A stretch of 64,000 nucleotides of DNA from Polynucleobacter sp. UK-Gri1-W3 (GCF_018881595.1 NZ_JACVQA010000008.1:290061-354060); one strand, 5' to 3'; shown: positions 20,801 to 28,619, counted from the stretch's first letter. Made by a program: numbers and translations. The notes: generated by a model not told the origin, from the sequence alone.

Positions 20801-20878
20801 AATGGCATCTACCGCCAAGAGCCATTTCAAGCAGTGTCTACTACCAGTGTGATGGCGACTTATACGATTGGTATGTAA
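17861..20878 (+). CDS. Glycine-rich autotransporter adhesin (type V secretion)
   Basis: 1,005 residues in the open frame. Residues 1-240 are dominated by GGAGG-type repeats, followed by beta-helix-like passenger with autotransporter-associated repeats (GNNTYSGGTEVQAGANLSIS, AANTYTGLTSITAGSTLALSG). The last ~280 residues form the barrel domain (GAYYDIEKNQRLGINGIYRQ, ending in YTIGM). The product would be displayed at the surface, probably for adhesion. The listed start is a TTG inside the likely mature protein; the real start seems to be 17736 in another frame (see that entry). It sits at the left of an island that also holds an integrase. Confidence 0.8.
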   Translation: MAGGAGGNTSGGGYNFTGGAGGPDSVSGAGGRGSNPSSLQGAGGGGGAGVTGGAGGGRNSGGGGTGGSSSGASGNPGGGGGIDGGSGGGGGAAGVVITTTGSSSSSISGGAGGAGGAGGMCCMSGSGGGGGAGGYGAIVNTSGVTLTNSGAITGGAGGAGGAVASTYSGGSGPNTFVGGNGGSGGVGVAIGSNGALNNSGTITGGAGGAGGAAGINNTRYSSTAGAAGSGASGVYVASGSTSTITNTGTITGGTGSYGIQNASTNLTLNNVQAGLTYTGVLPTNYSIIINSPANFGQLFVTSVTGATNFGLYTDSVLSAATYSSVLTGVTSFGIANYGSIFNTWNNFNSSYKWELVQGANATTWDLIVALSATSMSSGNVYQSSNLGTTVNPVFDGGTLKVSAAGSVTQAFTITANNGVIDQNSVASNFTGNITNSGAGVNGKLTIVNSGAGGSVALSGNNTYSGGTEVQAGANLSISSANNIGSGTLALVGSSTIPATLTTTASMTLNNQLTVSGDPVFNVASGTTTTISSPITNGVTAGDVVVEGGGILALTAANTYTGLTSITAGSTLALSGAGLIAASSNVTNNGTFNIAGKTSNVSVASYTQGTTGTLAMGIAPSNTPKLNVAGVASLAGGLSLAASSGSYAPGKYTLLTANGGVTGSFGNLTTNLSSYTRLGYGLAYDANDVYLIFTPNVADTQQSLVNTASALQNIYTLQNSVLANSFSYDCNEFGANGVCISVGGRNTAVSAANGLNNTSGLLIAAYRPHPNYRMGAYVDQNLSVNNAGSTVNLGNNTPLIGLFGAWNERVDGTGTEVKVSAAYGQKNTTINRQVVGTSEAGSGSSQLNSQGAQVTAKYGFGVVEHVIVAPFVGIRYTQNNMGGYTEGTSATVTAPLTYSALNTNATTALAGLGASYRFIPQAGVFGSVGVETDTNTANGTYSATGVTGLTPINFNANPVKTRPTATIGAYYDIEKNQRLGINGIYRQEPFQAVSTTSVMATYTIGM

Positions 20879-20982
20879 AGGGCTTAATGACTCAAATGGG
20901 TCGTTTTGAGCCTGTCGTCAATAAGTAGTGTGATGACTGCTTTGTGATTAGCAACAGCCCATCGCGGCCCTGACCCTGTGGT

Positions 20983-21068
20983 GTCTGTTTAACCGACAGT
21001 AAATAATTCAGGTCGTCCAAACCTAAATCTGAAATTAAGCTTGCAAGTGTCGCGTAACGAGACACTTG
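20983..21068. repeat. Palindromes upstream of the integrase
   Basis: A family-1 variant GTCTGTTTAACCGAC (20983-20997), then a family-2 palindrome at 21044-21068 with perfect 8-base arms CAAGTGTC and GACACTTG. The second ends two bases before the ATG at 21071, so it could mask translation initiation or serve as an operator or recombinase-binding site. Confidence 0.65.
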
Positions 21069-21070
21069 TT

Positions 21071-22291
21071 ATGAATAATTTATCGCTATTATTTTCCACT
21101 GCTATCACTGGTGAAGAGCCCATCAAACTCCTTGATGGTGCCATCACCCTCTATAAAAGACCCACGAGTCACCAATGGCAATGCCGTTTTAAGTTATCTA
21201 CTGGTGCTTGGCATTCGGCCAGTACTGGATCCGATCAAGTGGCCGAAGCCACAACCCAAGCCATTGCCATCTATGAAACAGTCAAGGTCAAGCTAGCCAG
21301 TGATCTAGCCATTAAGACTCGTACCTTTCGGCAATTAGCCACGCAAGAGCTGGCTATGGCTGCCCGAGTAGTCCAGGCCAATCCCAATAAACGTACCCAT
21401 GTTGACTATATTCACATCTACACCAAGTACTTGATCCCATTTTTTGGTAGCTACCAGATCAATGACATCACCCAAGAGCTTGTGGATGACTATGTAGCTT
21501 GGCGCATATCCAGGATGGGTAAGAATCCCAAGACCTATACCCAAAGGCGCCATGCTGGGCTTTATAAGCGGGTAATTGAGCGAGCCAGGAATCAAGGCTT
21601 AATCCATCGAAATCGAACCATTCCATTATTAGAGGTCGCTGCCGATAGGGCAGAAATTAGGCCTGCTTTTAATCAGCAAGAAGTCAATTACTTACTGGAA
21701 TACATGCAGGACTGGGAGCGTTTTGGTCGCAATCAACGCAGTAATCACATGAGAAGGCTTTGTCGTATCTATGTAGAGTTCTTGTTAGGAACAGGCATTA
21801 GACAAGGAACGGAGAGCATGCCAATTCGTTGGAAGGCTCTACAGTGGCATTGGATTGGGGAGCAGCGATATCTAAGAGTCTGGGTATCAGGCAAAACGGG
21901 CCCTAGATACCTAATAGCAAGGCATTTTGTGATTGAGGCTTTAGAGCTGTTAATTGCTTGGCAAAAGCTACCTTATAAGAACCTAGAGGCTGTGATTGAG
22001 GCCAAATTGGATAAGAAAGTATTTGTATTTCCAGAAGGGGATGCCCCGCATAGTCTAGATGATGTCTTTGAGCGGCTCATGATCGAATCTAATTTATTAA
22101 AGGATGCTACTGGTAAGAATAGAACCTTGTATAGCCTGCGACATACCTACGCTACATTTAGATTGGCAGATGGTATTGATATTCACACATTGGCAAAACA
22201 AATGGGTACTAGCGTAGGGATGATTGAACGTCATTATTCAAAATTAACACCAATGATGAGTGCGGAAAGATTGGCAGGGGCAATCATGTAG
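21071..22291 (+). CDS. Full-length tyrosine recombinase (phage-type integrase)
   Basis: About 406 residues: an N-terminal DNA-binding region, a SAM-like core-binding domain (residues about 85-170) and a catalytic domain with RQG around the first arginine (LGTGIRQGTES), SLRHTYATF (H-x-x-R region) and the tyrosine in IERHYSKLTP. I take the ATG at 21071; a TTG at 21041 would place the palindrome inside the gene. It is the best candidate for integration at the tRNA-Arg sites, the nearest of which (17108) is 4 kb away. Family-1 palindromes lie on both sides. Confidence 0.9.
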   Translation: MNNLSLLFSTAITGEEPIKLLDGAITLYKRPTSHQWQCRFKLSTGAWHSASTGSDQVAEATTQAIAIYETVKVKLASDLAIKTRTFRQLATQELAMAARVVQANPNKRTHVDYIHIYTKYLIPFFGSYQINDITQELVDDYVAWRISRMGKNPKTYTQRRHAGLYKRVIERARNQGLIHRNRTIPLLEVAADRAEIRPAFNQQEVNYLLEYMQDWERFGRNQRSNHMRRLCRIYVEFLLGTGIRQGTESMPIRWKALQWHWIGEQRYLRVWVSGKTGPRYLIARHFVIEALELLIAWQKLPYKNLEAVIEAKLDKKVFVFPEGDAPHSLDDVFERLMIESNLLKDATGKNRTLYSLRHTYATFRLADGIDIHTLAKQMGTSVGMIERHYSKLTPMMSAERLAGAIM

Positions 22292-22292
22292 T

Positions 22293-22308
22293 GTCGGTTT
22301 TACCCGAC
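22293..22308. repeat. Family-1 palindrome directly after the integrase stop
   Basis: GTCGGTTTTACCCGAC begins two bases after the TAG, and the wider TAGTGTCGG...CCGACGCTA extends the pairing. It separates the integrase from the convergent AAA+ gene. It could act as a terminator stem, but no T-run follows. Confidence 0.65.
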
Positions 22309-22320
22309 GCTACATATCAC

Positions 22321-23070
22321 TTAACTGCATGCTTTAAGGGTAATTAAGTGAGTCTCATGCTTTTCTCTCACCTCTTGGTTAACGCTCATCACGATATCTG
22401 AAAAAATGCTTCGAGCTGATCCTCTACCAGCCTGAACCACTTGATCTAATACATCATCAGGCGGTGCTAGTAGACCTGCATTTTCATAAACACGACGCAA
22501 AATTGGTCGCCAATCATTAATTGGTGGAACATTCATATCAATCAAAATTGATCGATTCTGAATGCCTTTATCAATTTGATCTAAGTTATTGCTAGTCATG
22601 ATGAATATGACGTCTTTACGATTCATGATTGATTTGAAGCCTGCTTGCGCTGCTGGGGTTAAGACATCAACCTCATCCATGATGATGTAATGCAGACCAC
22701 TACTATTAAATGACATATAAGTGGTTCTATTTTGAATCGATTGAGTTAATTGAGCGCCATTCTGACCTTGTGCGCAGGCAAAATAATCTGAATTAGGATC
22801 TTCTGTATCAACGATAGATCCAGCATTCATTGCTGCACAAGCAGGATTGACTTTGGCCGTTTCAATTAAGCCTGGCAATAAGTTGGCCAGAGTAGTTTTA
22901 CCAGTTCCGTATAAACCATATAGAACAATCCCACAAATACCGTTAGCTGGAATAGGCAGACTTAAATCAAGTATGGATTCAAGCTTAAATCGACTATTAG
23001 GTTGTAAAGCAAAATCATCTAAACATCCGGGTGCTTGTATGACAATAGAGGGTGGTCTAGGGTTATGCAT
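22321..23070 (-). CDS. AAA+ ATPase, clamp-loader-like
   Basis: 249 residues with Walker A GLYGTGKTT (about residue 52), Walker B YIIMDEVD and sensor-1 FIMTSNN, followed by a small helical lid. The arrangement is like the ATPase core of RFC/DnaX-type clamp loaders or phage replication ATPases. It is the second gene of a minus-strand pair with the 274-residue protein upstream, 82 bases away. Function within the island (replication, partition or defence) cannot be decided from sequence. Confidence 0.75.
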   Translation of the reverse strand: MHNPRPPSIVIQAPGCLDDFALQPNSRFKLESILDLSLPIPANGICGIVLYGLYGTGKTTLANLLPGLIETAKVNPACAAMNAGSIVDTEDPNSDYFACAQGQNGAQLTQSIQNRTTYMSFNSSGLHYIIMDEVDVLTPAAQAGFKSIMNRKDVIFIMTSNNLDQIDKGIQNRSILIDMNVPPINDWRPILRRVYENAGLLAPPDDVLDQVVQAGRGSARSIFSDIVMSVNQEVREKHETHLITLKACS

Positions 23071-23152
23071 CGCAATCTCCTTAAAATAATGAAATGATTG
23101 CTGGATTTATCTTAGGGAGTAAATACCAGCAATCAGATAGCAAACAACAAGT

Positions 23153-23977
23153 TCAAGCGGCTTTGAGTTTTGCTTGGGCTGCTAAACGCTCATCTTCAAT
23201 TGCTTTAGCCTCATCAGATAGTTTCTGTGCTTTTTCTTTTTCAGCGCCAACACTGGAGCAAGCTGCTAACGCTGATTTAACTGCTGTTCCACTTTGGATG
23301 ACTCTGCGGATTGCAAAACTGCCGTCATCTTCTCGTGTTGCTAGCAATACAACGCCTTCCTCTAGCTGCTCATTTGAGAATGACGCATTAAGAGAATCAC
23401 TTTGTACCTTCGCTAGTATTTCGCCATCGAGTACGGTACGCCCTAATTCCACCTTCTGAGCAATCGATTTGCCTTTGCTAGTAGCAGAGCGTCTAACTTC
23501 CTCAACGCCACCTTTTTCACGGAAATATTTTGGTAGATCAAGTACGCTCACTCTCTCAGCCATTGCTGCCTTCATAGCTGTGCTATAGGCATTAACCCTA
23601 CGACGATCAACACCAAATACACATTTCACGATCTTAGTGATTAGTGGCGAGCTGTCGCTGAACTTGTATTCATGGGTCTTGATGTAGTTCGCTAGACCTT
23701 TTTTAAGGCTTTTGGCAATACTGTCTGAGCCTTGCATTGTGTTGTTTAAGGCGTAACAATGCTGCAATATTCCATACAAGACATCATTTGCACTAGAAAG
23801 CTCATTACTTTCCCAGTTTTTGCGATATTCAACTAGGCGATCAATAGAGTCGCCAATGGCTTTTTCTGGATTGCTGCCTGTTAATAAATTGCCAATTCCC
23901 ACTGCAAAAGGGTTGGCATTCGTTTTTTCAGCGTTAGGGGCGCTAACGCCTGATTCGACTACAGTAGTTTCACTCAT
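23153..23977 (-). CDS. Island protein of unknown function
   Basis: 274 residues, not recognised. The ATG at 23977 is chosen because GGAG lies nine bases upstream (TTTTCTCC on the plus strand). N-terminal ~25 residues are Ser/Thr/Ala-rich and probably flexible. The centre (IVKCVFGVDRRRVNAYSTAMKAA) is helical and basic, and the C-terminal ~35 residues are Ala/Lys/Glu-rich and likely coiled-coil. Being first in a pair with an AAA+ ATPase next to an integrase suggests a mobile-element or phage-derived role. Confidence 0.6.
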   Translation of the reverse strand: MSETTVVESGVSAPNAEKTNANPFAVGIGNLLTGSNPEKAIGDSIDRLVEYRKNWESNELSSANDVLYGILQHCYALNNTMQGSDSIAKSLKKGLANYIKTHEYKFSDSSPLITKIVKCVFGVDRRRVNAYSTAMKAAMAERVSVLDLPKYFREKGGVEEVRRSATSKGKSIAQKVELGRTVLDGEILAKVQSDSLNASFSNEQLEEGVVLLATREDDGSFAIRRVIQSGTAVKSALAACSSVGAEKEKAQKLSDEAKAIEDERLAAQAKLKAA

Positions 23978-24114
23978 GGATTTTCTCCTGAAATTGTTAA
24001 AAATGTGATGGTGAATTCCATTCACAATCTGATTTCACTTCAGCATCCCTGTAGTGAATACATACAAAATTTAGAATTAAAAAAAGTAGGTAAATTTAGG
24101 CTGGAGATATCCGC

Positions 24115-24930
24115 ATGGGCGGAAAACTTTGTGCGGAGCAGCAAGACTGTCATCAGGAGATGGCGAGGCTTTTCTTTAACTTTTTACGTATAAGTCCTAG
24201 CTATACCGCCGCTAGCAAGTATGTGAGACCAAAACGATTAACTAAGAAAATGAGTCTTGATAATCGTAAGATATTAGATTGTTACTCCAAGTACGGTTGT
24301 GTCTTAGATTGTCCATTTACGACTTGGTTTGAAGGTCATAAGAAGCAGCTGATGGATTCGTCTCCTCCAGTAATTGAAATTATTAAAGGCAAAGACAGGT
24401 TTTTTGTTTGTGATGACGACGTATTGCTAAAGCTTTGTAGCGATCAAGACCCCCCATCAATATCCCAACTGGTTAATGCTTTATCGCAAATTTGGCCAAA
24501 TACTCAAATCAAGCAAATTCATAGTCAAGTACTTAAAGGCGCTAAATTAAAGAATATGTGGAAAGATTTACTCCTAATCTACACCATGGCTTTAAATCCC
24601 GATACTGAGCTCTGGAGGGCTGGGGCAATGGCAATGCTAGTAGATCGCTTTATCGGGAGGTTAGACCCATTGGCAGCAAGGCACAAAAGTGGGGATGATC
24701 ATATGCGGCGCCATATGACCTTAATGGTCATGAGGCACAAGGAAAGCGCTTTAAATATCTCAGAGCAGGCTGCACTTGGTATATTCCCACAACAAGAATT
24801 AGGTAAAAGCTTTCAAACCCGCTTTAATTTTGAAGATGAAAATTTTGCTAGCCGATTATTTTCATTAGGTAATCACGAGTTTGACTGCGCAAAAGATCGA
24901 GTATCGCAATTGACTAGGCATGCCTGTTAG
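24115..24930 (+). CDS. Island protein of unknown function, Cys/His-containing
   Basis: 271 residues, divergent from the 23977 gene. GGAG lies eight bases before the ATG at 24115; ATG 24250 (MSLDNRKILDCY) is an alternative start. Visible features: CYSKYGCVLDCPFTTWF with three cysteines in 12 residues, a helical central part, and HMRRHMTLMVMRHKES. No family recognised. A family-1 palindrome starts two bases after the stop, between this gene and the convergent mini-recombinase. Confidence 0.55.
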   Translation: MGGKLCAEQQDCHQEMARLFFNFLRISPSYTAASKYVRPKRLTKKMSLDNRKILDCYSKYGCVLDCPFTTWFEGHKKQLMDSSPPVIEIIKGKDRFFVCDDDVLLKLCSDQDPPSISQLVNALSQIWPNTQIKQIHSQVLKGAKLKNMWKDLLLIYTMALNPDTELWRAGAMAMLVDRFIGRLDPLAARHKSGDDHMRRHMTLMVMRHKESALNISEQAALGIFPQQELGKSFQTRFNFEDENFASRLFSLGNHEFDCAKDRVSQLTRHAC

Positions 24931-24931
24931 A

Positions 24932-24947
24932 GTCGGTTTTACCCGAC
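24932..24947. repeat. Family-1 palindrome between convergent genes
   Basis: GTCGGTTTTACCCGAC, identical to the copy after the integrase. It is placed between the stop of the 24115 gene and the stop of the mini-recombinase, six bases from the latter. Confidence 0.65.
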
Positions 24948-24953
24948 TGTCAT

Positions 24954-25520
24954 TTAAATTAGCTCGACAGCATTCCTCTTTTGCTCATCATTGACATCGA
25001 TATATCTCTGAGTCACTGCAATCGATCTATGACCTGCAAGGCTGGCTAAGATTCGAACACCAATCCCTTTATTAGCGAGGGTAGTAATAAAGAATTTTCT
25101 TCCTGAATGGCTGCTGCCACCGCTAATGCCAACATTCTTATAAAGCTGATAGAACCACACACATAAGCCATTAGCACTAAATCCCAAACGATGATCTGTA
25201 TGAAAGAGGGGGATGTCAGCTTCTTTTATGTATCTTGTTGTTAAGTAGTTGGCCAATTCAGTCTGTAAACGCTGTGAGACAAATACAGTCCTAGGGTGCT
25301 TACCCTTGGTTTGTGAGGCCGATAGGCGGATTTCATTTTTAATAGTCCCATCGAGATTTAATACATCGCCCATTTTCAAGCTGGCAATTTCGGCAACGCG
25401 AAGTCCACCAAGAAAGCTTGTAAGTATTAACGCTCTATCGCGCAAGGCATATTTTTTGCTGCTGACGTAATTAAGAACTAGATCTAGTTCTGTTTGAGAT
25501 AGTGTTTTTGCTTGTGCCAT
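24954..25520 (-). CDS. Catalytic-domain-only tyrosine recombinase, copy 1
   Basis: 188 residues, the length of FimB/FimE-type recombinases rather than two-domain integrases: there is no N-terminal core-binding domain. The catalytic set is complete: R in GGLRVAEIASL, K in QTKGKHPR, HSGR (H-x-x-R), the second histidine in AGHRSI and the nucleophile in TQRYID. It differs from the copy at 41691 at roughly twenty positions by eye. The 364-base leader is shared in plan with that copy. Could act on local inverted or direct sites; partners unknown. Confidence 0.85.
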   Translation of the reverse strand: MAQAKTLSQTELDLVLNYVSSKKYALRDRALILTSFLGGLRVAEIASLKMGDVLNLDGTIKNEIRLSASQTKGKHPRTVFVSQRLQTELANYLTTRYIKEADIPLFHTDHRLGFSANGLCVWFYQLYKNVGISGGSSHSGRKFFITTLANKGIGVRILASLAGHRSIAVTQRYIDVNDEQKRNAVELI

Positions 25521-25884
25521 TTAATTCTCCTTAGATAAATAAAAAGTCTGTATTTAGTATGTTTTCTAAGTCTTAAAAGGTCGACCGAAATTTGTTTATT
25601 TGGCCATCAAAAAATATCTTCCAAGAATCAATGACTTACAAGGCAGGTTAAGAAAAGTACAATTTTCTTAACCTGTTCTTTATGTAGTATTTATAAAAGA
25701 TCGCTTCTTTTCGTGGGATTTAGACAACAGCTAAACGGACTTAAACCAGCGATCCTCGAGTAACACCTCAAATTCGCGCTATACGCTGTTTTTATTAATG
25801 CCAGCTACTCAGTATTGCGAAGCTGTTAGATCTTTGCGTATAGGGCTTTTTTGAGGTGAATTTTGTATAAATTTAAAGCGTCAA
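25521..25884 (-). other. Structured non-coding leader of mini-recombinase copy 1
   Basis: No ORF. In plus-strand order: AAAAGGTCGACC (25575-25586), a 25-base block starting CTTCCAAGAATC (25618-25642) that is identical at 42365-42389, a hairpin with perfect 13-base arms (CAGGTTAAGAAAA, 25644-25675), and a long hairpin 25764-25858 with outer arms CACCTCAAA/TTTGAGGTG, a middle stem CTATACGC/GCGTATAG and an inner CAGCT/AGCTG. The copy at 42 kb has the same order of elements. Could be a structured RNA, a long leader or a recombination site. Confidence 0.65.
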
Positions 25885-26334
25885 TTAGTTCAAATCCACA
25901 TTGGTTGCTATAAACACCGGCTTATTAACGCCAGTACTTTTACAAAGATGTACATCTAGCGTCCAGGAATCCTTGGTGTTGTTTGCTAGATCTTCAATCT
26001 CTACATGCAGCTCCTTGGTTTCTGGGGAGTAGATGCTAAATCCACCAACACCTTGCTTTGTCTTAGTGAGTGGATCGTAATGTTGGATCCAAGACATTAA
26101 AACTCCAGCTTGACCTGCAATACCAGCCTCGCTGAGTTTTCGAACAGTTGCCATCTGCTCATCTGTTTTGGCAGTATTTTCCCAATTGCTGTATATAAAG
26201 TAATCCACTAAGTATTTTTGATTTGGACTGCCTAGCTCTACTGAGCCATTAAACATAGCCCTTCTAAATAAGCCTTTACCGAAGGTGGTATTAAATTTTT
26301 CATTCATAAATCCTCTAACCGCAATTTCTCTCAT
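25885..26334 (-). CDS. SWIxHYDP-motif protein of unknown function, copy 1
   Basis: 149 residues, not recognised. I start at the ATG at 26334 because AAAAGGAGAACGAT precedes it; a longer frame reaches 26463. The C-terminal half carries SWIQHYDPLTK, GVGGFSIYSPETKELHVEIEDL and DVHLCKSTG. The same spaced motifs occur in the protein at 42588-43009, likewise upstream of a mini-recombinase. Mixed alpha/beta, no membrane segment. Its linkage to the recombinase and structured leader is the main clue to its role. Confidence 0.65.
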   Translation of the reverse strand: MREIAVRGFMNEKFNTTFGKGLFRRAMFNGSVELGSPNQKYLVDYFIYSNWENTAKTDEQMATVRKLSEAGIAGQAGVLMSWIQHYDPLTKTKQGVGGFSIYSPETKELHVEIEDLANNTKDSWTLDVHLCKSTGVNKPVFIATNVDLN

Positions 26335-26704
26335 ATCGTTCTCCTTTTTCAAATTGATTGAGTTCTCGTTGCGAGCTGTTGCTTTCGTAGCTTGGTTGCT
26401 AGAGGAGTAGATCCAAAAAGATGTTGCTTTGAGTTCAGTTGCAGATCTCAAAGAGATAGTCACTAAGTCGTGTTGCTAGTCAGAGTTACTCATTTGCCAC
26501 TCGAGTGACTAGTAACTCACTACCAGTAACTTCTTTATCTATTTGCGACCGCACTTTGAAACACAGCAACTCGCAAAAGTATTTAGCTCTTGTTAAGAAA
26601 ACCCATTAATTTCTGGCTCAAAATTAGCCAAAATAAAAAAGAGGTTGTCCAATTCCGTATTCCGAAAATAAATTGAAATGGCTCTTTCATTTATAGGAGG
26701 GAAT
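26335..26704. other. Non-coding divergent region
   Basis: Separates the minus-strand SWIxHYDP gene from the plus-strand DUF6641-like gene and must hold both promoters. Near 26470-26530 several short inverted repeats cluster (GAGTTACT/AGTAACTC, and the palindrome CACTCGAGTG), so an operator or folded DNA is possible. GGAGG stands directly before the next start. Confidence 0.5.
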
Positions 26705-27151
26705 ATGAGCGCATTGAACGCATTAAAACTAGTGGCTCTCAAGAAGCCGGTTCATCAACCAGCGATTGTGATTCGCAGGAACAAGCTTTCGAGCCGATTA
26801 TGGGAGCAAATCCAATTGGCCAAAGGGCAGATGTCAGGAACGCCTTTTGTACTAATGAAGTTTCGCACCATTAAAGATAAAGAGTCGGGGATTCGTAAGC
26901 ATGTAGAAGTCCCAAAGCGCATTAAGCCGTGGTGGTTTCAGACTGAAGAAGGGAAGGTCTGCGTTTCCATTAGATATGGAGCTTGCACAATTGAATTGGC
27001 CAAAGGCAAGCCCAGTATTCAAATAGATAGTGCTGAGGACTTAATTAAGGCACTAGAAACAGTTAAGGTTGCTGTAGAAGCAGGGGACTTAGATTTGCAG
27101 ATTGAGTTAGCGAGCTCTAGTCTGGGTAGTGGCTTTAAGAGGCAGCTATAG
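26705..27151 (+). CDS. DUF6641-like island protein
   Basis: 148 residues. Start at ATG 26705, four bases after GGAGG; an upstream frame from 26678 is less likely. The sequence (RRNKLSSRLWEQIQLAKGQ, RKHVEVPKRIKPWWFQTEEGK, DLDLQIELASSSLGSGFKRQ) fits a family of plasmid and island proteins that I recall as DUF6641; function unknown. Basic N-terminus, no membrane segment. Confidence 0.6.
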   Translation: MSALNALKLVALKKPVHQPAIVIRRNKLSSRLWEQIQLAKGQMSGTPFVLMKFRTIKDKESGIRKHVEVPKRIKPWWFQTEEGKVCVSIRYGACTIELAKGKPSIQIDSAEDLIKALETVKVAVEAGDLDLQIELASSSLGSGFKRQL

Positions 27152-27268
27152 GGGGTCTTTAGAGCAATACTACTATTGCTCTAAAGAAAAGATGCTAATT
27201 TTTGGTCTAGCAGTATAAAATCTACCCATGTTTTAACAAGCCAAATTATGATGCGAAAGGAGATTCAA

Positions 27269-27493
27269 ATGGGTAATTTAATCACTGTTGATCCGGCTAT
27301 TTGTCATGGCAAGCCCTGTATTCGCGGCTTGCGCTACCCCGTAGAAAATGTTTTAGAGTGGTTGGCTAGCGGCATGAGTACCGAAGAGATTTTGGCTGAC
27401 TATCCAGACCTTAAGAAAGAAGATATTTTGGCGTCTCTTGCCTTTGCTGCAAGATTAAGTCATGTTAAACGATTTGAGCGTTTGGTGGCATGA
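27269..27493 (+). CDS. DUF433 antitoxin
   Basis: 74 residues. ATG 27269 is preferred over 27248 because AAAGGAG sits six bases before it. Shows the DUF433 pattern: DPAICHGKPCIRGLRYPVENVL and LADYPDLKKEDILASLAFAAR, a winged-helix-like DNA-binding antitoxin that usually pairs with a DUF5615 PIN-like toxin. Its stop overlaps the next start by four bases (ATGA). A terminator follows the pair at 27866. Confidence 0.88.
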   Translation: MGNLITVDPAICHGKPCIRGLRYPVENVLEWLASGMSTEEILADYPDLKKEDILASLAFAARLSHVKRFERLVA

Positions 27494-27840
27494 AGTTTTT
27501 AGTAGACGCCCAACTGCCAAAGCGATTTGTCGGTTGGTTGGAGGCGCAAGGACATGATGCTATTCATACCTCTGATCTACCTCTCAAAAATGCAACTCCA
27601 GATAAAGATGTCATTGCTTGCGCTATTAAAGAAGCTCGAGTTGTAGTCACCAAAGACGATGACTTTGTACAGGCTTTTTTGTTAAACGGCGAACCTGCTT
27701 TACTGTTAATTTCTACTGGCAATATATCCAATCGCAATTTAGAGAATCTGTTACAAGCGAACTTGTCCGCTGTTGCGAAAGCATTTGAAGATCATCGTTT
27801 TATAGAGATAACTAGTGATGGTTTAATAACGCATGAATAG
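27490..27840 (+). CDS. DUF5615 PIN-like toxin
   Basis: 116 residues. PIN/Mut7-C-like acidic residues are visible: FLVDAQLP (first Asp), HTSDLPLKNATPDKDV and VVTKDDDF. Expected to be a ribonuclease held by the DUF433 antitoxin directly upstream. The pair is a common island-maintenance or phage-defence cassette. RNA target unknown. Confidence 0.88.
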   Translation: MKFLVDAQLPKRFVGWLEAQGHDAIHTSDLPLKNATPDKDVIACAIKEARVVVTKDDDFVQAFLLNGEPALLLISTGNISNRNLENLLQANLSAVAKAFEDHRFIEITSDGLITHE

Positions 27841-27865
27841 CTCAATTACTGACACCCATTCCGCT

Positions 27866-27894
27866 CTAAAGGCGCATTAGGCGCCTTTAGTTTT
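27866..27894 (+). terminator. Rho-independent terminator after the DUF433/DUF5615 pair
   Basis: Perfect 10-base stem CTAAAGGCGC/GCGCCTTTAG with a five-base loop, then TTTT, 25 bases after the toxin stop. Confidence 0.85.
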
Positions 27895-27926
27895 AGTCAG
27901 TCAAATTAAGACTGCTAAATACTTGT

Positions 27927-28271
27927 ATGAACAAATATCAAGCCTATGTCAGGATCAAGGGTCAGCTAGTAAATACCGCTGTTTTTGCCACAAATCCAAT
28001 TCACGCTAGATTAATCTTGCAATACCAATTTGGGATGGATAGTCTAGCTAGCACCCCATCCATTGTTACCCGTGAAAGCAGGGGGTATCAAATGATTGAT
28101 GAGGTTATTTCTTCAATTAAAGCTAAGCCGCCGCAAACACCCGAGCAGGCTAGGGTGGCTAGCTTACAAAATCAGAAAGACGCTGCTAGTAAGGCATTAA
28201 AGGCAGAGCGTAATCGACAAAAGATTAAACGAGCCCAACAGCAGATTTCAGCTGCTCGTGCAAATATCTAG
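27927..28271 (+). CDS. Small island protein of unknown function
   Basis: 114 residues starting MNKYQAYVRIKGQ. The first ~70 residues (VFATNPIHARLILQYQFG) look like a compact fold seen in conjugative-element hypotheticals; the last ~40 are Lys/Arg/Gln/Ala-rich and probably a coiled coil. No motif identifies a function. It is the last gene before the non-coding arm leading to tRNA fragment C. Confidence 0.55.
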   Translation: MNKYQAYVRIKGQLVNTAVFATNPIHARLILQYQFGMDSLASTPSIVTRESRGYQMIDEVISSIKAKPPQTPEQARVASLQNQKDAASKALKAERNRQKIKRAQQQISAARANI

Positions 28272-28619
28272 CCGCGTAGTTTTTTGCGCCGCTCGAGATT
28301 TCATCCCCTGCCTGATTTACGCTAAGCCCAATTAAAATAGCTAATGTGCATAATCACGCCAAAATGCAGTGGTTTTGCCGATCTTTGTGCATTATAAATT
28401 TCCCTGTTCGTGGGGACGAGAGGCATAGTAAAAATGGTTTGCCAAGTCTTGCTGTAGGGTCGCCCGATTTAGTGTCGGTTTAACCGACCCTGCATCTGTA
28501 GATGCCACACACCACACGGTCAGTTCCACACGATTCCACAGATCTCGGTGTGTATGCCACACCTGATCTAGCAAGGCTTAAGTCATTGTTTCTGCTATTG
28601 TTTTAGCTCATTTTTAAAG
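28272..28619. other. Non-coding left arm of site C
   Basis: No gene supported. The last ~150 bases match the left arms at 16942 and 55381: a perfect GTCGGTTTAACCGAC palindrome at 28474-28488, then CACCTGATCTAG, AAGTCATTGTTTCTGCTATTG and CTCATTTTTAAAG running into the tRNA fragment. The first part looks like decayed sequence. Confidence 0.7.

Noticed and set aside
25644-25675. Hairpin as a simple terminator of the mini-recombinase
   Set aside because: It lies upstream of that gene, is followed by only a weak T-run and has a counterpart with different sequence at the same place in the second module, so a leader structure fits better.
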